Source: Burhinus oedicnemus | Lineage: Eukaryota; Chordata; Aves; Charadriiformes; Burhinidae | Assembly (NCBI GenBank): GCA_008921705.1 | Contig: VFFE01007101.1 | Location: 815,304-879,303, forward strand | Direction of reading: 5' to 3' | Length of the DNA stretch: 64,000 bases | Shown here: piece by piece, positions 1 through 14,039 of the stretch | Numbering within the stretch: position 1 is the first letter of the stretch | How the letters are laid out: each line of letters starts with the position of its first letter | Made by a program: the position numbers and the translations under genes | The notes under the pieces: model-generated | The model's database searches: none | Seen by the model: only the letters and a program-made list of their open reading frames with translations | Told to the model about the DNA's origin: nothing

Positions 1-3000
1 CCTATCAGACCAGCAGGGATGATGAGGGGAAGGTGAACAAGGTCGCCTAAACTGATGAAAGTGGATCAAAAGAAGATTAATTACTTTAAAAGCAAGTATT
101 GTGTAGTCAAAACAAACAAAACCTTGTAAGGATCATGCTCTGTTGCACTCAAGGTAAAGCTCATAAGAAGGAAAACAAGCAACAATATATATACACCTAT
201 ACACGTATGTCTCAAAGCTGACACCTTGACTCAGAAGAGATAGACTAGAGCTCTGCATTTTCAGAGCTCGTGTGCGTTGGGCTTTTCCATTTATAAGTAA
301 TCAGGATTACTTTCAAATACAGCCCAGAACCAAGGAGATCACATCAGTCCTAGTAAATATAAGCACTCTGAGCTTTTGCGTAACCACAAAGTATTCAAAA
401 ATTTCCACTCTTAACTGAAGAAAATTAGTCTTTATTCACATTTTTTAAAGTTCTGTTTACCATAGTTAGTAGAAATAATACAAAAGGGTGTGAGTGACCA
501 ACTATACCTTACACATGGAGCAACATCAGCCTATTGCACACTCAGTTTTCATTTTACATCAAGGACTCTCGGGTAGGGAACTTTAAAAAAAATATTTTGC
601 AACCAGCTTGTATTTCTTTTATGTAATTAATGAATAAGAATTAGAAACAGAAGTATATAAAAATATATGAAGAAAAACTTAAATAAACCCAGATAAGATC
701 CAAAATTAGCATAGAGGATTATTGCTTATTCCTCAAGCTGAGAGCACAGAATGAGGAAAACAAAAATGTGCGGCTGGTGAAGTTTAGGTACAAAAAGGCA
801 CAGGAGGAAGCAGAAGCAACGCAAAAAGCTTCTCACTGAGGACCTTCTACTGTAGGCAAAGGTTTTAGAGGAGTTCAAACTTATCACCTAATAATGCCAA
901 AAAATTCTAAAGGAGTAACAGAAATAAAGATAGAATCCACGTTTGATTTTAAACCTATAAAGTGTAATCAAATTATTGATTTTTTTTGTTTTCTTTGCAT
1001 TGTTTCCTCTCAAAGCAAAAATATATAAAAATATATCTTTAAAATCCAGGAGACCACATTCCTTGAGGAAAGAACTTATCAATAGCAAACAATAAAACAG
1101 CAGCATTTACTACTTTAATAAAAAATTACCATTTGCTTTGTTTTGTTGTTTCCAAGATGCTTATTTTCTTCTAAAGAAGCATTTGCATTAATCTTATCCA
1201 GCAGCCCATTGTTTTTATCCTGCAGTTAGCTAAACTTCTCTTGTGCTTGATAGTGTTGCTGAAATTATATATGACAGTGCTGATACAGCTATTCACTTGC
1301 ATGTTCAAGCCTGCATCAGTAATGAATATTTCTCAGGCTGCTTTGAAGCTTTGGTTATGAAAATAGAATAAAAATGTGATTACTGTCACAGTAATACTGC
1401 CAGATTTCTTAATGAGACAATATTCTTTATTTTGTCTCAGACAAAATTTTACAAATAATACTAAAACATGATTAACACTTAAATTAGGCTTTGCTGTATT
1501 ACATTATGGATGAAATTTATGCAGATGTGGTTTTTTTCTCTCATCCTTCACAAAAACTTTCTTCAGATATTATCATTTTGTTAATCTAGGTACAGATCTT
1601 GAAGACAAAACAAAAAGAAGACGATACTAATGATGCCCTGGTGCGACAACATACATTTTTCCTCTCTCCATCCCTAATCTTCCATTAAGCATCCCCTCAT
1701 GCTTTCTCCCCTACCCTCTCTACAGAAAATTAGTCAGATCTTGTAGCGTCACAAGCAGAAGAAAGCCCAAAGTGAAACATGGGACCTGAACATCCATGAT
1801 GTTTTGGACAATTCAGAGTAGGATTTAATTAATTAATGTATTTAAGTTATTATACCAAATACCTTACAAAATAAGAGACACTTGTCTTACTCAGAAAGAC
1901 TCAGATTGCAATAACCAACAGGTCAGGCCTGAGGGGTACCACCAGAAATCCACGTGAGGAGCTGATTGAGTCCACCTGCACCATGCCAGATTTAAGTTAT
2001 AGTCCTACGTCTCTCAATATCATGAGAGCTAAATTCTCTCCCATCGTTCTTTTAAATGCAGAACATACTGGCCCCCAAACCTTTATGTTTCAGCCTTTCT
2101 GAGCTTCATATATCCATTAGAAAATGTTTACAAACAATATATATTAATATCATAACTGTCAAGTATTCTATATCACTTGTAGAGAATACTGCTATTTCAC
2201 GGAAAAAGATGTAACAGTGAAATATGGGTCCACATTTTTGTGTGTTCGTGCATACATATATAAAGATAAGGCTATCACTTAATGGGGGTATCTTATGGAA
2301 AATCCTCTAAAATACAATTTACATCCAAATATGTGCCATGTTTCTTACTGTGTTAATCAGTGTGGCTTTTCCCCTCAGTAATTTCAGTTGATTAATTTTA
2401 AATTTTTTTTCAATTTTTTAAGAAGAAAGAAAAAATATATGCTTCTTAGTTACTTCATAACCCAATAAATGCAAAATGCCTTACAAGAGGTGAAGGAGGG
2501 AAAAAAGAGTTTCAGCCTAGCCAGTCACATTTCCTCCCTGAGCTGCTCTAGAAGGGCCAATGCAGCACTGGAAAAAGTACATGGGTCTGAAAAAATATGC
2601 AGGTTGTATTTTAGTTATGCAATTAGTACACACACAATATTTACAAGGAAAATCCATTTACTCAAATGAGTAAGAATATTGTAATATATGGAACCTTTGC
2701 TTTAATACATTTATTTCTTCTTTGTGTATTTGTAATAATATCTTTGAATGGCTAAATTAAGTTCTTTGACCTTACTGACAAGCTGGCTGCCATTCTCTGC
2801 AAGCCTATCTTTCCGTGTTTTGGAGTCTCCAGAAAGCTGGGCCTATGCTTCACTGAAATAGGTGAAGAGATGACAAAAGACCATCCTTCCCTAGTCTCAA
2901 GCACAGCTGCCAGTGCAGAAAGACCAAAGACTTGAAGCTCACGGCTCTTATATCTCAGAAGAGTAGCACTGATAAATAACAAACGGCTTGCACTTTCAAT

Positions 3001-6000
3001 TAATAATTATCCAGATGAAGCTGGTGAGTACCATCTTAACCACTGGGATAGGACCATCTGACTTGCCAACCACCTTAAATGAGTTTCAAAGGAAGACTGA
3101 CAGATCCTGCTCCACTGTTCAAGCCACAGTGATAAGAGGTCATTTGAGTTCTGATTAATTTTTGTGGGTGCAGCTATTTTTCAGGCTGACACAGTACTTC
3201 TCGCTTCACTGTACTTTTAAAATTCTGCTACATTCCTTTCACTTGTTTGCAATATGTAAGTCAGAGAAGTAATAAATTCCTTTGTCTCAGTTTTGTGCTA
3301 TTTGCTTGGCAGGGAACGTGGGAAGATGGAAGACAAGGTGAGCAATGACAGGAGATTAGCAGAGCAGCCCAATAACGCAAGCTGAAGTTACAGAGCTTGC
3401 ATTATTCTGCCTGGTCTTGGGACTGATGATGATGTGTTTGAACCTCGTAAGGACATGGATATGAGATCTAGAAACACTGCCTAAAATGTTTCCTTTTCCA
3501 AATATGAAGCTGTTGGGTTTGGGTGTTTTCCAGCACTTCCACTTTCTTTGTTTTTCTTTCATCAACTTGCTAAACTTAGGTTCCATGCTTTCCCTATTTG
3601 CTCAGTGTTTACATATGTGTAGTTCCAGTAAACAGTGGCTTTCCTTTAGTTTCATGAATCACCATACTATATTTTAAAAAGTACAGAGAGAATTCAACTG
3701 GGTTACCTGTCTGAGTTTCAGTAAGAAGTTGATCCTAATGATATGGCTTGAATTGCTATGCTATTTACATTCCTCCTTAGACAAACAAATCACTTGAAAT
3801 TAAAGTTATGTCAGATTCCTGATAGGATAGGTAAAGGATGAACGTTCAAGGCTCCTATATTTTTTAAAAATATGTAGAACAAGAAATAAAGAAAAAGAAA
3901 TTACTGCAATTTTTTCCATTAGCTTCTCAGAAATCAAATCAGAGAGTGTTGGTTCACACAGTTTTCAGATGATGAGGGAATCATGACTACATGGCCACTT
4001 GCTGATATTTTTTCTCCATAATAATCATAACAAGCATTATCACCCCTCATATTCACTCAGACCACTTGAATTACAGCCCCAGATTACAATCAATAACTGC
4101 TGGTGACTGAGGTTATATGGATGCCATCAGTACACATATCAGGATAAATCACTGTGACCTTCACCTCTCAGCCTCCAAATGATACCGGCATACTTTAAGG
4201 CAGATGCTATGGTGGGGAAAGTTCAGTTTACTACATGGCATTGAAAGACTGAGGAAAAATAAGAGCAAAGGAGCAGTAAGCAAAACCATGGCATCCTATA
4301 AATGTCACCTAATATTTAAGAAACATTGTCATCATTTTTTCTCAAAATTGTTGATAACAAGTTTTTCTTGTTAAACTACTTGATAGTGACTAGAGGCAAA
4401 TGGCTTATTACATTAACTGCTATTATCTCACTGTTACCTTCTGCCCCTTGCATGTGCTGTTTTTATCCATCCATTGTCTCATCTTAAACATAGACTGTAA
4501 GGCATTTAAAGAACATACGTTTTTGTGATGTGTGCAGACCATGGCTAGAATAGCAAGGTCGTGTTTTCTAACTGGTCTGCAGATACCACTGCAATACCAA
4601 CATTAATAAAATCTAGGGAGGAAAAAAGCAACCTGACCAATTATTGGAACAAGCTCATCAAAGGAAGAAAGATTTTCCAGGGGAGAAAGGCTGCTGTTAC
4701 AGCTGGTGTCAGCAATATTAGGAAACCGAGGGACCAAATGTTAGCTGGGACATTCCAAATGAGTCCTGAACTATAAACCAAATGGTAATAAACAAAGCTA
4801 TTTGTCAGTTGACCCCCCTTGGATGTTGTTAACAGGCAAACAGCATGCCCATAGCCTATGGCAACCCGCAGACTCCCAGTGATAAAATCATGACAGCTAA
4901 CAGATGAATTCTTTCTGAATTCTATTAAATAAATTAATAATCTTAGCAACATCATTACAGCAAAACATCCATCTTCTGCAACAGCTGTTCTTCCATTGCT
5001 TGTTGCATTTATTTTCTGTGCTCTTGCCATGCCTTATGCAGTACAATTTAACTCACTGAGACTGAACTTCAGTATATCAATGGCAGACCTATAAAAACAG
5101 ATTATTTGCATTTTTTATGCAGTTCCACCAGTTTGTGCTTTCGCTTGAACAGAAAAATATGTCTAGCTACTCTGTCTCTAACGTAAGCAACAATAAAGTT
5201 TGGACCTGTCTGATAAGAATCAAATGCAAACCCTAAAAACCAGACAACTCTCTTTCATCTAAAACCTTTTCTGAATCTTTCAATTCAGCAACCAAGATAT
5301 TCAATTAAATCTAATGTGCTCTTGTTCTATCTTTAGCTGACTACCTAATGCCAAACAAAACTTGTTGGAAGTTAAGGTATGCTTTAAAATGTACCTACTC
5401 CTATCAAATTGCTTCTGAGTTTGTTCCAGAGTTATAATCTGCATCTCCGTAACCTGAAAGCAAAAATGCTCCTAGCATTCTTAGGACAGCATTTCCAGAA
5501 CAACACACCCAAGATAAGCACCAAACAGTTAGCTTAGGAAAGAGAAATGACAAGGGAAAAATTTCACACTTCACATTGAGCCCAACGATCATTTCTCCAA
5601 GTCACCGCCTCCATTTGAATTCACAGACCAGTACATTGTTACTGTTTGTGATACTCAAGCACTTGTACTTAATTTGGGACCTGTGCAATTTTGTTTTGCT
5701 TTACCCGCTACATGCTCTTTCTACAATTGCATGGAGAAGTTAATTAAACACTTAACATTTTTCTATCTCTGATGCAATGATCATACACGGAAACCTTAGT
5801 AACCTTTGAATCATTAAAATCACATTTTACCTTTCAGTGACACCTCCTATGATACATGCAACTAAAGTAATACTTTGCAGAAGGATTTTCCCGAAGGAAT
5901 AAAAGTGTACAAACCACAGCTGATTTTTCTTCTAAGAGCTCTGACCATTTCTTTTGACGCCCCTAGTACAGATAAGTATTTAGCATTAAATAAACATGCT

Positions 6001-7305
6001 TAGCATCAGACACAGCCTCCTCTATTTCATCCCCTGGATGGAAAATAATGCTTTTCTCACATGTATTTAATCCTGCAAATCAAAGGAGAGCGAGCCGTGA
6101 GTTCATTTGCTCTGCTAGTCCTTCTATGCTGTGATTTCCAATTGCTGTAGCAAAAACTCTTGTAATTTGTTTTTTTAAATCCCGGGTTTGTGGAAAAAGT
6201 TTCTCCTAATAGCATAAGTTGTGGGGCCTCTCCACGTTTGATCTGTCAAAAATTCTTGTGTAGTTTAGATTTCCAATTACACAGTTACATTACAAACATC
6301 CATTAGATATTTCATTCTAACACAGAGCAGAATTTGCCTCAAATTTTTGTAATACAGTTTTCGTGTTATTCTCCCTTTCCCTGAACTGGCCTTGGAATGT
6401 ACTGCAGAACGTACTTTTGTCAGACACAAAATTATTTTAAGATTAAGTGCTATGTGCCCTGCACATACATGGTAGTATTTCAGTGGCGTTCAAGATTTAC
6501 ATAAAGTTCCACATTTAGCAGATTTTTGTCCTATTTTTAATTAATTTCTTTAAACTTTTCCTTCTCTACTGCAACATTGCTGTTCACTCAGCAGTTAAAT
6601 TACCTATAAATTACAATACTCTGTATTGCAGAGATCATCTCAGTGGTATGCTTACAACAGCACTAAAGGTAGAAGCATCTTGGAGCTTTAGAAAAGCTTC
6701 AGCAGCTGTATCAAAATGAGGAACCTAAACGCACAAAAATTGTGTTCTGGTTCTGCTACTGCCTCACTGTCAAGATTAAATTCAGCTCCTCTCTTCAGGG
6801 CACAAGTATAAACTGAGGATAACGTCACTTACCCACCAACCAGAGAACATATTGAAAATTGTGGCTGACAATGCACTTGACGTAGATTTTGCAGTGAGAC
6901 TAATTCAAATTCAGATGAAAGAAGTAACGTTTTATATGTCATTGAAAAATCATACAATACAATCGCCACATCATTATTTTATTTACATTTTCACTGTCTT
7001 GTCTGGGTATCTCACACAGAAGGAAAAAATGTAGATGTAATATTTTGTGGAAAATGAAGTTTTGCATAGGAAGACACTCAAAGCTTACAATCCCAAAAGT
7101 CAAGAAAATGCAGGGTTTGCTGTGAGTAGATTGCTCACACATCTCTTTTCAATGACGGACACTGTTCAGGTTCCTCTACTATAGTATTAGGTATGTAACA
7201 TACAGCAAGTGGCAAACATTCTACTCTGAGCATCCTACAAGAATGCTTAACAGATTTCTTGCTCACTGCCTGAATAATAGAACTGAAAGAATGGACAAAA
7301 TTTAC
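1..7305. other. Unique AT-rich noncoding sequence
   Basis: I see no recognisable gene, RNA or interspersed repeat in this stretch. It contains short AT runs (for example around 640-670 and 1020-1040) and many short chance frames. The most balanced, least repetitive parts are about 4560-5060 and 6080-6320. They look like ordinary unique DNA or possible conserved noncoding sequence. The 129-codon open frame on the minus strand at 4641-5030 has no recognisable domain and is not called as a gene. Confidence 0.6.
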
Positions 7306-7361
7306 TATGCCTAATCACTTGAGATACCGTGCCTAATCATTTAAGATACTATGCCTACATA
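7306..7361. repeat. 22-bp direct tandem repeat, about 2.5 copies
   Basis: Two adjacent 22-base units at 7306-7327 and 7328-7349 share the core GCCTAATCA-TT-AGATAC with a few substitutions. A third partial unit starts at 7350 with TATGCCTA. The unit is not a known element to me. It looks like a small local duplication. Confidence 0.8.
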
Positions 7362-9999
7362 AGCGCATTGTCATTAAAGAGCTTCAATGATCATACAACA
7401 ACTAGAAAAAAAATTTAAGAGGTTTATACTGTTGGGAGAACACAGTTAAGCCTAGTCAGTTCCCATCTGCTCTAATTTATATCAGAGTATCTGTTCTTGT
7501 CTTTTATTTCTGTAAGATGATGTTTGTCTCATGCAAGGAAACGTTCCCAAGGGCTTCTTTTTCCACTATTCAGTGCTCCAGTGTAACATCGGCTGTCAGG
7601 AGGGCTACTTAACAAAGCATTATCATATCTAGATGCTGAGCCTAAATTTCCTTCCATTAAGTCTGAAATACTCCTCATCAACCTTTTTGGTTTCCTACCC
7701 ACACCTGCTGTGGCATGGGAATTCCATTAGAAAAACATATCATCAATTTTTTCCTGCTATTCCCTATAACAATGTTACTATGAAATCATTAGAAACAGAC
7801 ACCATCAGTCAAATGCAAAACATGTGAAAGGTGTGACACCTAAATATACATTACACAGTCATAGACGAAAGATTTTAGTAAATTGCTAGTTACCAACAGA
7901 GAATTTCAAAGCAACAAATATGAAGAGGAGGACATTCGGCCCCCAAATCATATAAATAGTTCATCATTGCATCAATGTTTCACCAAAAGGACACTCAGAC
8001 CAAAGTTTGAATCACAGGCTTTTAAGTAATACTAAAAATTCACAACTTCTTCCTGAAGACCAGCATTGACTAGCAAAACACTGCTGATAAACCAAGTTTA
8101 GAGTTGTATTTTTAACAACAAAAAAAGACAACTTTAACAAAGGAAGTTGCACATCTACAGTGGGAGTCAGGTAGAATATGGGGACCTAATACCAAAATTA
8201 CACAGCTACAATATCAGTTTCTACTTCACCCAAATTCCATGGTACTTTATTTTTTAGCTTCGATATCCTTATGTGTCCCCCTTAAGCTGTTCCACGTAGT
8301 AGAAAAGATACCATGTGCCACAGTCCCTGAGCAGGAGCACTGAGGGCGGAAGGTCTCCCCGATAGCTGGGAAGGGCAGTCCAGGTCCTGCTTCAAGAACA
8401 CTGGCGTGTTTTATTTAATGATGGTTCAAAGTAAATGATGAATTTTATGTAAAATATTAAAAAAATGGCTAGGAGGCCTTTTTCATGAGGAACAGCACTT
8501 TGTCTTCTTTCTCCAGCTCCATATAAAAGCAAGGAGAAAGCCCTGCTTAGGCTTGCCTTCAAGAGGTAGAGCTGGTTTCAGAGGCCCTTCACTCTCTGCC
8601 CTTCCTGTGCTCATGCCCCCGTCACCTCAGTGAGATGCAATTGTACAACACTGCGTATAGCCACGTCATAGACCATGATGCTGATGTAAGGTGATAGGGA
8701 GAGAGGCGGAAGCGAACAGTATCAACAGGGCTGCTTAAACCAGGACAACATTTGAAAGCAGTGTTGAAATTACAGCCTGATTCTTCCAAGCCCATCTCAT
8801 GATGCACTTAGGGAGCCAAACTGCCTAACACAGGGTCATGCAACCCACTTCAGAAGCCAGGGACTGAGGAAGGAGGCATTCGTGCTCAAGTCCTTCTTGG
8901 ATCACAGCCAGAGTATTTTATAGTGGAAGATAAAATTTAATTACGTTTCATAGGTTAAAAACATTTCCTCGCTGTTGTTGTCTGTCATAATGGTTTAGAA
9001 ATGCATAATCAAATCTCTTTTTCCCTTTCATCCACACATTTGTTATTAGATTATTGCCCTTGAGAGCTCAGCTGCAGACACTAATTCTTTTGTACTTTTT
9101 ATTGACTATTGAAACCTTTATTCTGAGGAAGAAATAGAAACATGGCACAAAACGTGTGGCACAAAAAAAATCACACAAAATATGTAAAATATCTATGAAA
9201 AAGGAAGACGTCTTGCATAACTGTGAAGGTACAATGTAGACATCTATTTATTCACTGGGAAGGAACACCTTCACTTCCAATGAATTATCAGCTTTGTATG
9301 GGTTCAGTCAATCATGAGACTAACCCCTCTGGGCAGGTGAGAGCATTCAGGCTCTATCCAAGACTAAACCTCTTCTTGGTTGGAATATGGATGCTGAAAA
9401 CTGCATTTGAAAGGGGAAAATTTTGAATGATCTCTCCAGAGTAGCCTTGGATTATGAAGGGAAGCAGGCTGTCCCTGGTCTGACCCATTTCATGAAGATG
9501 CACGGTTGGACAGGAATCAGAAGCTTCAGCTGCTGAATTGTCACCTCGGCCACAGAGTAGCTCCTTAGAAACTGTGGAGACAGTTCTGTGGGTTTAACTC
9601 CGCTTATTAACAAAGATAACGCATTATCTCAGGATATCAGCCCAGTCTGGGGAATAAAATAACTGCATATATCCTACACATGGCCCTCTTCTCTTCATAT
9701 CAGTGTGGCCCCTAATATCTTGCAAGGGCAGTCATAGTCACCCTCAATATACCAGCTGATAGCACTACAAATAACAGGTCAATGACAGATTGAACTGCAA
9801 GTATTGTCCTCCAAATACATACGAATACCACTTCTAAAGATCCAACACAGCCTTTTATTTTGGGGGCAGGAGGGCGGTCTTCTACTGTTTGAGACTTTAA
9901 AAGCACCACTGGTTACACAGGTTTGTTGAGTCGTGACTCCAGTAAGGAACAAAACAAAGATGAACCAAGAGGACCTCAACTAACTTGGGAGTCTGTCAT
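7362..9999. other. Unique noncoding sequence
   Basis: No gene, RNA or named repeat was recognised. Composition is slightly more GC-rich near 8280-8400 and 8500-8640, but the open frames there are short and match no family I know. Confidence 0.55.
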
Positions 10000-10260
10000 T
10001 CATTTCGGTCCGTTCCTCTGCTCCCTGCTGGAAAGCCCCGGCAGCACGTGGAGCAGAGAGCAGAAGCTGGCCTTATTCATCTCCACCTCCAGGAACAAAA
10101 GTTAAGGAATGGCGCACTCCAGTAGTCTTGCCCTCCGCTTTAGAGAGTTTGCTCTCACCTGGCGCGTAGCTGCTCAAAAGGTAGTTTCTGCTGTCCCTCC
10201 CCCCATTATTATTGTAACAGGCTACAAAGTTTCCTGAAGTCCTTTCAATTCGCTGGTCTT
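10000..10260. other. CpG-bearing GC-rich patch, possible regulatory or exon-like DNA
   Basis: Eight CpG dinucleotides lie between about 10003 and 10170, unusual for this CpG-depleted AT-rich window. A canonical E-box CACGTG sits at 10045-10050. On the minus strand, CCAG followed by GTGAGA at about 10159-10154 matches a strong 5' splice donor, so a minus-strand exon ending at 10159 is conceivable. No TATA box, coding similarity or matching acceptor is visible, so this is only a candidate. A decayed GC-rich repeat is an alternative. Confidence 0.3.
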
Positions 10261-12355
10261 TGGACCCAGCTTCTCATCCTGAAGAGATGAAAGTGGAAGA
10301 GTAAACCATTCAGCTCAGAAAGTGAGGTCTAAGTGGCCTAAACAGCAGGAGTTAATTAAATTCAAGATACATCCAACCCAATTTGAAGTTCTATTCTGGC
10401 TGACCTGTCCTGGTGATCAGGTCATGCCGTACAAGAGCCAGCAGTTCAGGCTAGAATGGGAAGCAGAAAAGAAACCTGACAGCAGTCTAACGTGGCATCC
10501 AAAGCTCTTACTCAAGAGACACTTCAATTCGTATGTTACAGTGTTAAAATGAAAGAGATTGTGGGTGGATCAGTGATTGCTAACTTATTTGTATCAGTGG
10601 GACTCACTTGTCAAACATACATGTAATGACATTTAGGAACGAGATTACTATTCATTACTGTGTAAAGGTAAGTATTCAACTCAATTTCATGTATCAGGCA
10701 GAGTGCCCCCAGCTGCCCTATTGCACAGTCTTCCAAGCTAGGGCTGAGGTGTCCGTGTCAGGCACAAGAGACAGATAATCCACATTGAACTGCACTGGCC
10801 CCGGAGTGGCCACTAGCCCGGAGCAGTCTTAAAATTTGGTTCCATGTATCCACATTGTCCGCCTAGGCAGTCTAAACTCAGAGCATCAGACTGCTCATAA
10901 ATTTCATTGTTCCTCATGGCAGGTAGGTGATTTTGGAGCTCTCGTGGAGCCACAAGGGCCATGTAGTATCTTCTGCCTGATATCAGTCATATGCCATCAC
11001 CACAAGGCTGAGATGGGTTATATGAGATGTTGCCCACACTGCAGACAAATGTGCTCTGAGGCAAGCTCTGAAGTACTGGCTTGTCTGCTCTGGTGCTGTC
11101 AGGACACTGTTAAGGACCCAGAGTAGATGATTAGCAAATTTGGCTTTGGGTCTGACTTCAAAGCCATTCCTGCACCATGGGTTAGATGCAGCCCATGCTC
11201 CCACAGCTTCACTCCTGCATCAGCTAAATCCAAGATGGAAGTGAAAAGCCTTATGCAATGTTTCTAATTTTGAAAATTTAAACCTGATTTATGGTATCAG
11301 CTGATTGAAATTCCCAGAATTTAAAAAAATCCTTTAGACACTTTACCATAATTTCGGAAAAAAGTTTGAATTGTGGACCTTAAATTCCCTAAAAAAAAAG
11401 AAAACACAAATTTTGTTTTCTTGTTATTCAGAAATCAACTCCAAACATTACACTATAAATTCTTTAACAGAACTGCCTGCTGTGCAGGGTATAACAGCAG
11501 ACATGCTCAGGTGCCCTTCCTAAAAGCCCTTGTCAACAATTTGCCTCCTGGCTCCACAACTTTTCCAGGTACCCACCAGTGCTTCCAAGGACATGCAGGA
11601 AATAATCTAATTCCTACTGGGAGCAGCTGTTCCTTTGAAGAACATGGCCTGGAGTGTCCACTTGTGTTATCTCCCATGCAAAAATCAGGTTTCTCAAAAA
11701 TTTAGTACCCATCACTCCAAATTACAGCACACAGATGCACTAAGGTTTTCTTTACTGTTGTAATAAGGAGAAAGACTAAGCCACCATTTGTGCTTATTTG
11801 GAAACAAATGATGTTACCTGCTTGTGTTTAACACGTTGAAGCCTTCTCGACAGCGTATTAGACTCCTGAGAATCAGATCAAAGGGACATTTTTTTTCCTA
11901 CAGCCTTCACTGCCTGCTTAGTAAACTTTAAAATACCTGCAAGTGGAATAAACTCCCTGAAAATGATGGGAGTAGCACAAGCAGCAAATTATCCATAAGC
12001 TCTTGCAATTTCCCAGATACACATACTAAAGCATGAGTCAAAGATACTAATGGTGTTTCCAAACCCTTACACAGCACTAATCCACCATAGAGACAATATG
12101 ACCGCCCACAAATCTCAATTCCTTTTCCATGGTGACACCTGTAGCTAGTAACACATTTTCCGCAGTCTTCAACCTACTTTTCACTAAGTACCTGCAGTAT
12201 CACAAAAGCACTAAGTAGCAGGTGTAAATTCCGTTGCCCTTTATGCCCACAGATCTGATGTCTGGTTTATGTGCCTGCAATTCATTACCCTCACAAAATT
12301 TGGGCCACAATCCTACAAGCCAGGTTGAAGCCCTTGGAAGTAAAAACTGTAATGG
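10261..12355. other. Unique noncoding sequence with a GC-richer block
   Basis: About 10700-11210 is richer in GC than its surroundings and contains open frames on both strands, including 96 codons at 10836-11126 (+). None resembles a known protein. An old unrecognised LTR or repeat is possible for this block. The 110-codon frame at 11373-11705 (+) likewise has no recognisable domain. Confidence 0.5.
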
Positions 12356-13003
12356 TCACAGAATCATGGAATCATGGAATTTTCAGAGTTGGAAGGGACC
12401 TCTAGACATCATGTAGTCCAACTCCCCTGCTAAAGCAGGATTGCCTACAGCACATTACTCAGGACTGCATCCAGGCGGGTCTTGAAAATCTCCAGAGAAG
12501 GGCACTCCACAACCTCCCTGGGCAGCCTGTTCCAGTGCTCTGTCACCCTCACCGTAAAGAAGTTTTTTCTTAGGTTTGAATGGAACTTCCTAGGTTCCAA
12601 CTTGTGCCTGTTGTCCCTCATCCTGTCACTGGGAACCACTGAAAAGAGTCTGGCTCCATCCTCCTTCAACCCACCCTTTAGATACTTAGAAGCAAGAATA
12701 AGGTCTCCCCTCAGCCTTCTCTTCTCCAGGCTAAAGAGTCCCAGGTCTCTCAGCCTTTCCTCATAAGGGAGGTGCTCCAATCCCCAATCATCTTTGTTGC
12801 CCTACACTGGACTCTCTCCAGAAGTTCCCTGTCCCACTTGAGCTGGGGAGCCCAGAACTGGACACAGTATTCCAGTTGTGGCCTCACCAGTGCCGAGTAG
12901 AGGGGGAGAATGACCTCCCTCGACCTACTGGCCACACTCTTCCCTATGCAGCCCAGAATTCCATTGGCCTTCCTGGCAACAAGGGCACATTGCTGGCTCA
13001 TGG
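12356..13003 (-). mobile_element. CR1 LINE retrotransposon, 5'-truncated
   Basis: This is the 3' end of an avian CR1 non-LTR retrotransposon lying on the minus strand. At 12356-12380 it has the typical tail of imperfect short repeats (GAATCATGGAATCATGG as read on the plus strand), followed by the diagnostic segment GTTGGAAGGGACCTCTAGA. Upstream on the minus strand comes the C-terminal part of ORF2. Similarity to CR1 ends near 13003, far short of a roughly 4.5-kb full element, so the copy is 5'-truncated as usual for target-primed reverse transcription. It cannot move by itself. Confidence 0.95.
12445..13001 (-). pseudogene. CR1 ORF2 C-terminal remnant, frameshifted
   Basis: Two overlapping minus-strand frames together cover the C-terminal end of the CR1 ORF2 polyprotein, the part downstream of the reverse-transcriptase domain. 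Frame one (13001 down to about 12750) contains [20 protein letters not shown], typical of CR1. Frame two (12780-12445) contains [20 protein letters not shown] and [11 protein letters not shown], also typical. The frame changes at a run of C at 12782-12785 (G on the minus strand). This fits loss of one base there. No endonuclease or catalytic RT motif is present, so the product would be non-functional. Confidence 0.9.
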
Positions 13004-14039
13004 ATAATTTACTATCTACAAGTCAGTCAGGCTTTTTGGAATATTTATTCATGTATGTTTTGTGCAAGCCAGTCATGCAATAAACAGCAAATTTTATCAT
13101 GCTCTAATTCATAGCAGATAGGTTGCACCTATACATATTGCACATTTAAGCCCCTGGTTTTGCCTCCACTGTTTGTCTACAATTTTTTCCAACCATGATG
13201 CAAAGTAAATATACAGCCTTTGACTATGAAAACTTGTTATGCTTTCTTCAAAGTCTTAAACCACTATATTCTCCTGACCAACAAAACAGAAGAGTTGGAA
13301 TTAAAATATTCAGATAGAATCCCTATATGAGGAATATATATATATTTTCACATAAGAAACAGAAAAAATCATCAGTCCTTACAATCAAAGCAGACAAGAC
13401 AATAATTATAAGCCTGTATTATTTCTGATTTTCATTCACCAAAAAAAATGGCACTCTAAATCATCAACAAATAACATGATAGATTGTTTTCTAAGGTGTC
13501 TAAGAATTTTACAGGAATTAGGAAAAACATCTCTCAGGAGAAGAGTTAATAGCTTCTTTCCAGTTTAGCCAGACAGGTGTCCAACTCATAAAAGCTACTT
13601 ATAGTCCAAGTACAAAAATAGCTTTCTTTTGGAAATATTGAAGGGTCATATTTTACTGAATTAACCACAGCTTTAAATCAAAGATATGTTTGCTTTCTTC
13701 TCTGATTGTTTGCTTTTATGTTCATTATCCTGTTACTTTTATCCACAATTACAAAAAATGTAGTAATCAAACAGGCTTTAAGGTAAAATTCAGACTTTTC
13801 AGTGAATCTTGTTTATGTTATGTGTTAACTCATGACTACTGATGAATACAGTTTTGTGCTTATTTTGATTAGACTTACACTCTACTGCTTTTTTCACTCA
13901 GATAAAAAAGTAATAAATACCATGAATGTGATACACAATCTATTCTTCAGGCAATTCCAGTAATTCAGTTGGGTAATTACACAAAGCAATTCGCATCTTT
14001 TCAGCCAGAGTCAATAACAAACCGTGGAGTAAAGTCCTA
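13004..14039. other. Unique AT-rich noncoding sequence
   Basis: No gene or named repeat was recognised. There is a short TA run around 13333-13346. Confidence 0.55.

Noticed and set aside
4641..5030. 129-codon open frame, minus strand, the longest not linked to a repeat
   Set aside because: No recognisable domain, no supporting splice or promoter context, and a frame of this size is plausible by chance in 64 kb. The hydrophobic stretches follow from T-rich composition.
11373..11705. 110-codon open frame, plus strand
   Set aside because: No known motifs or splice context; starts within an A-rich stretch.
12482..12766. 94-codon plus-strand frame
   Set aside because: Antisense shadow of the CR1 ORF2 remnant on the minus strand.
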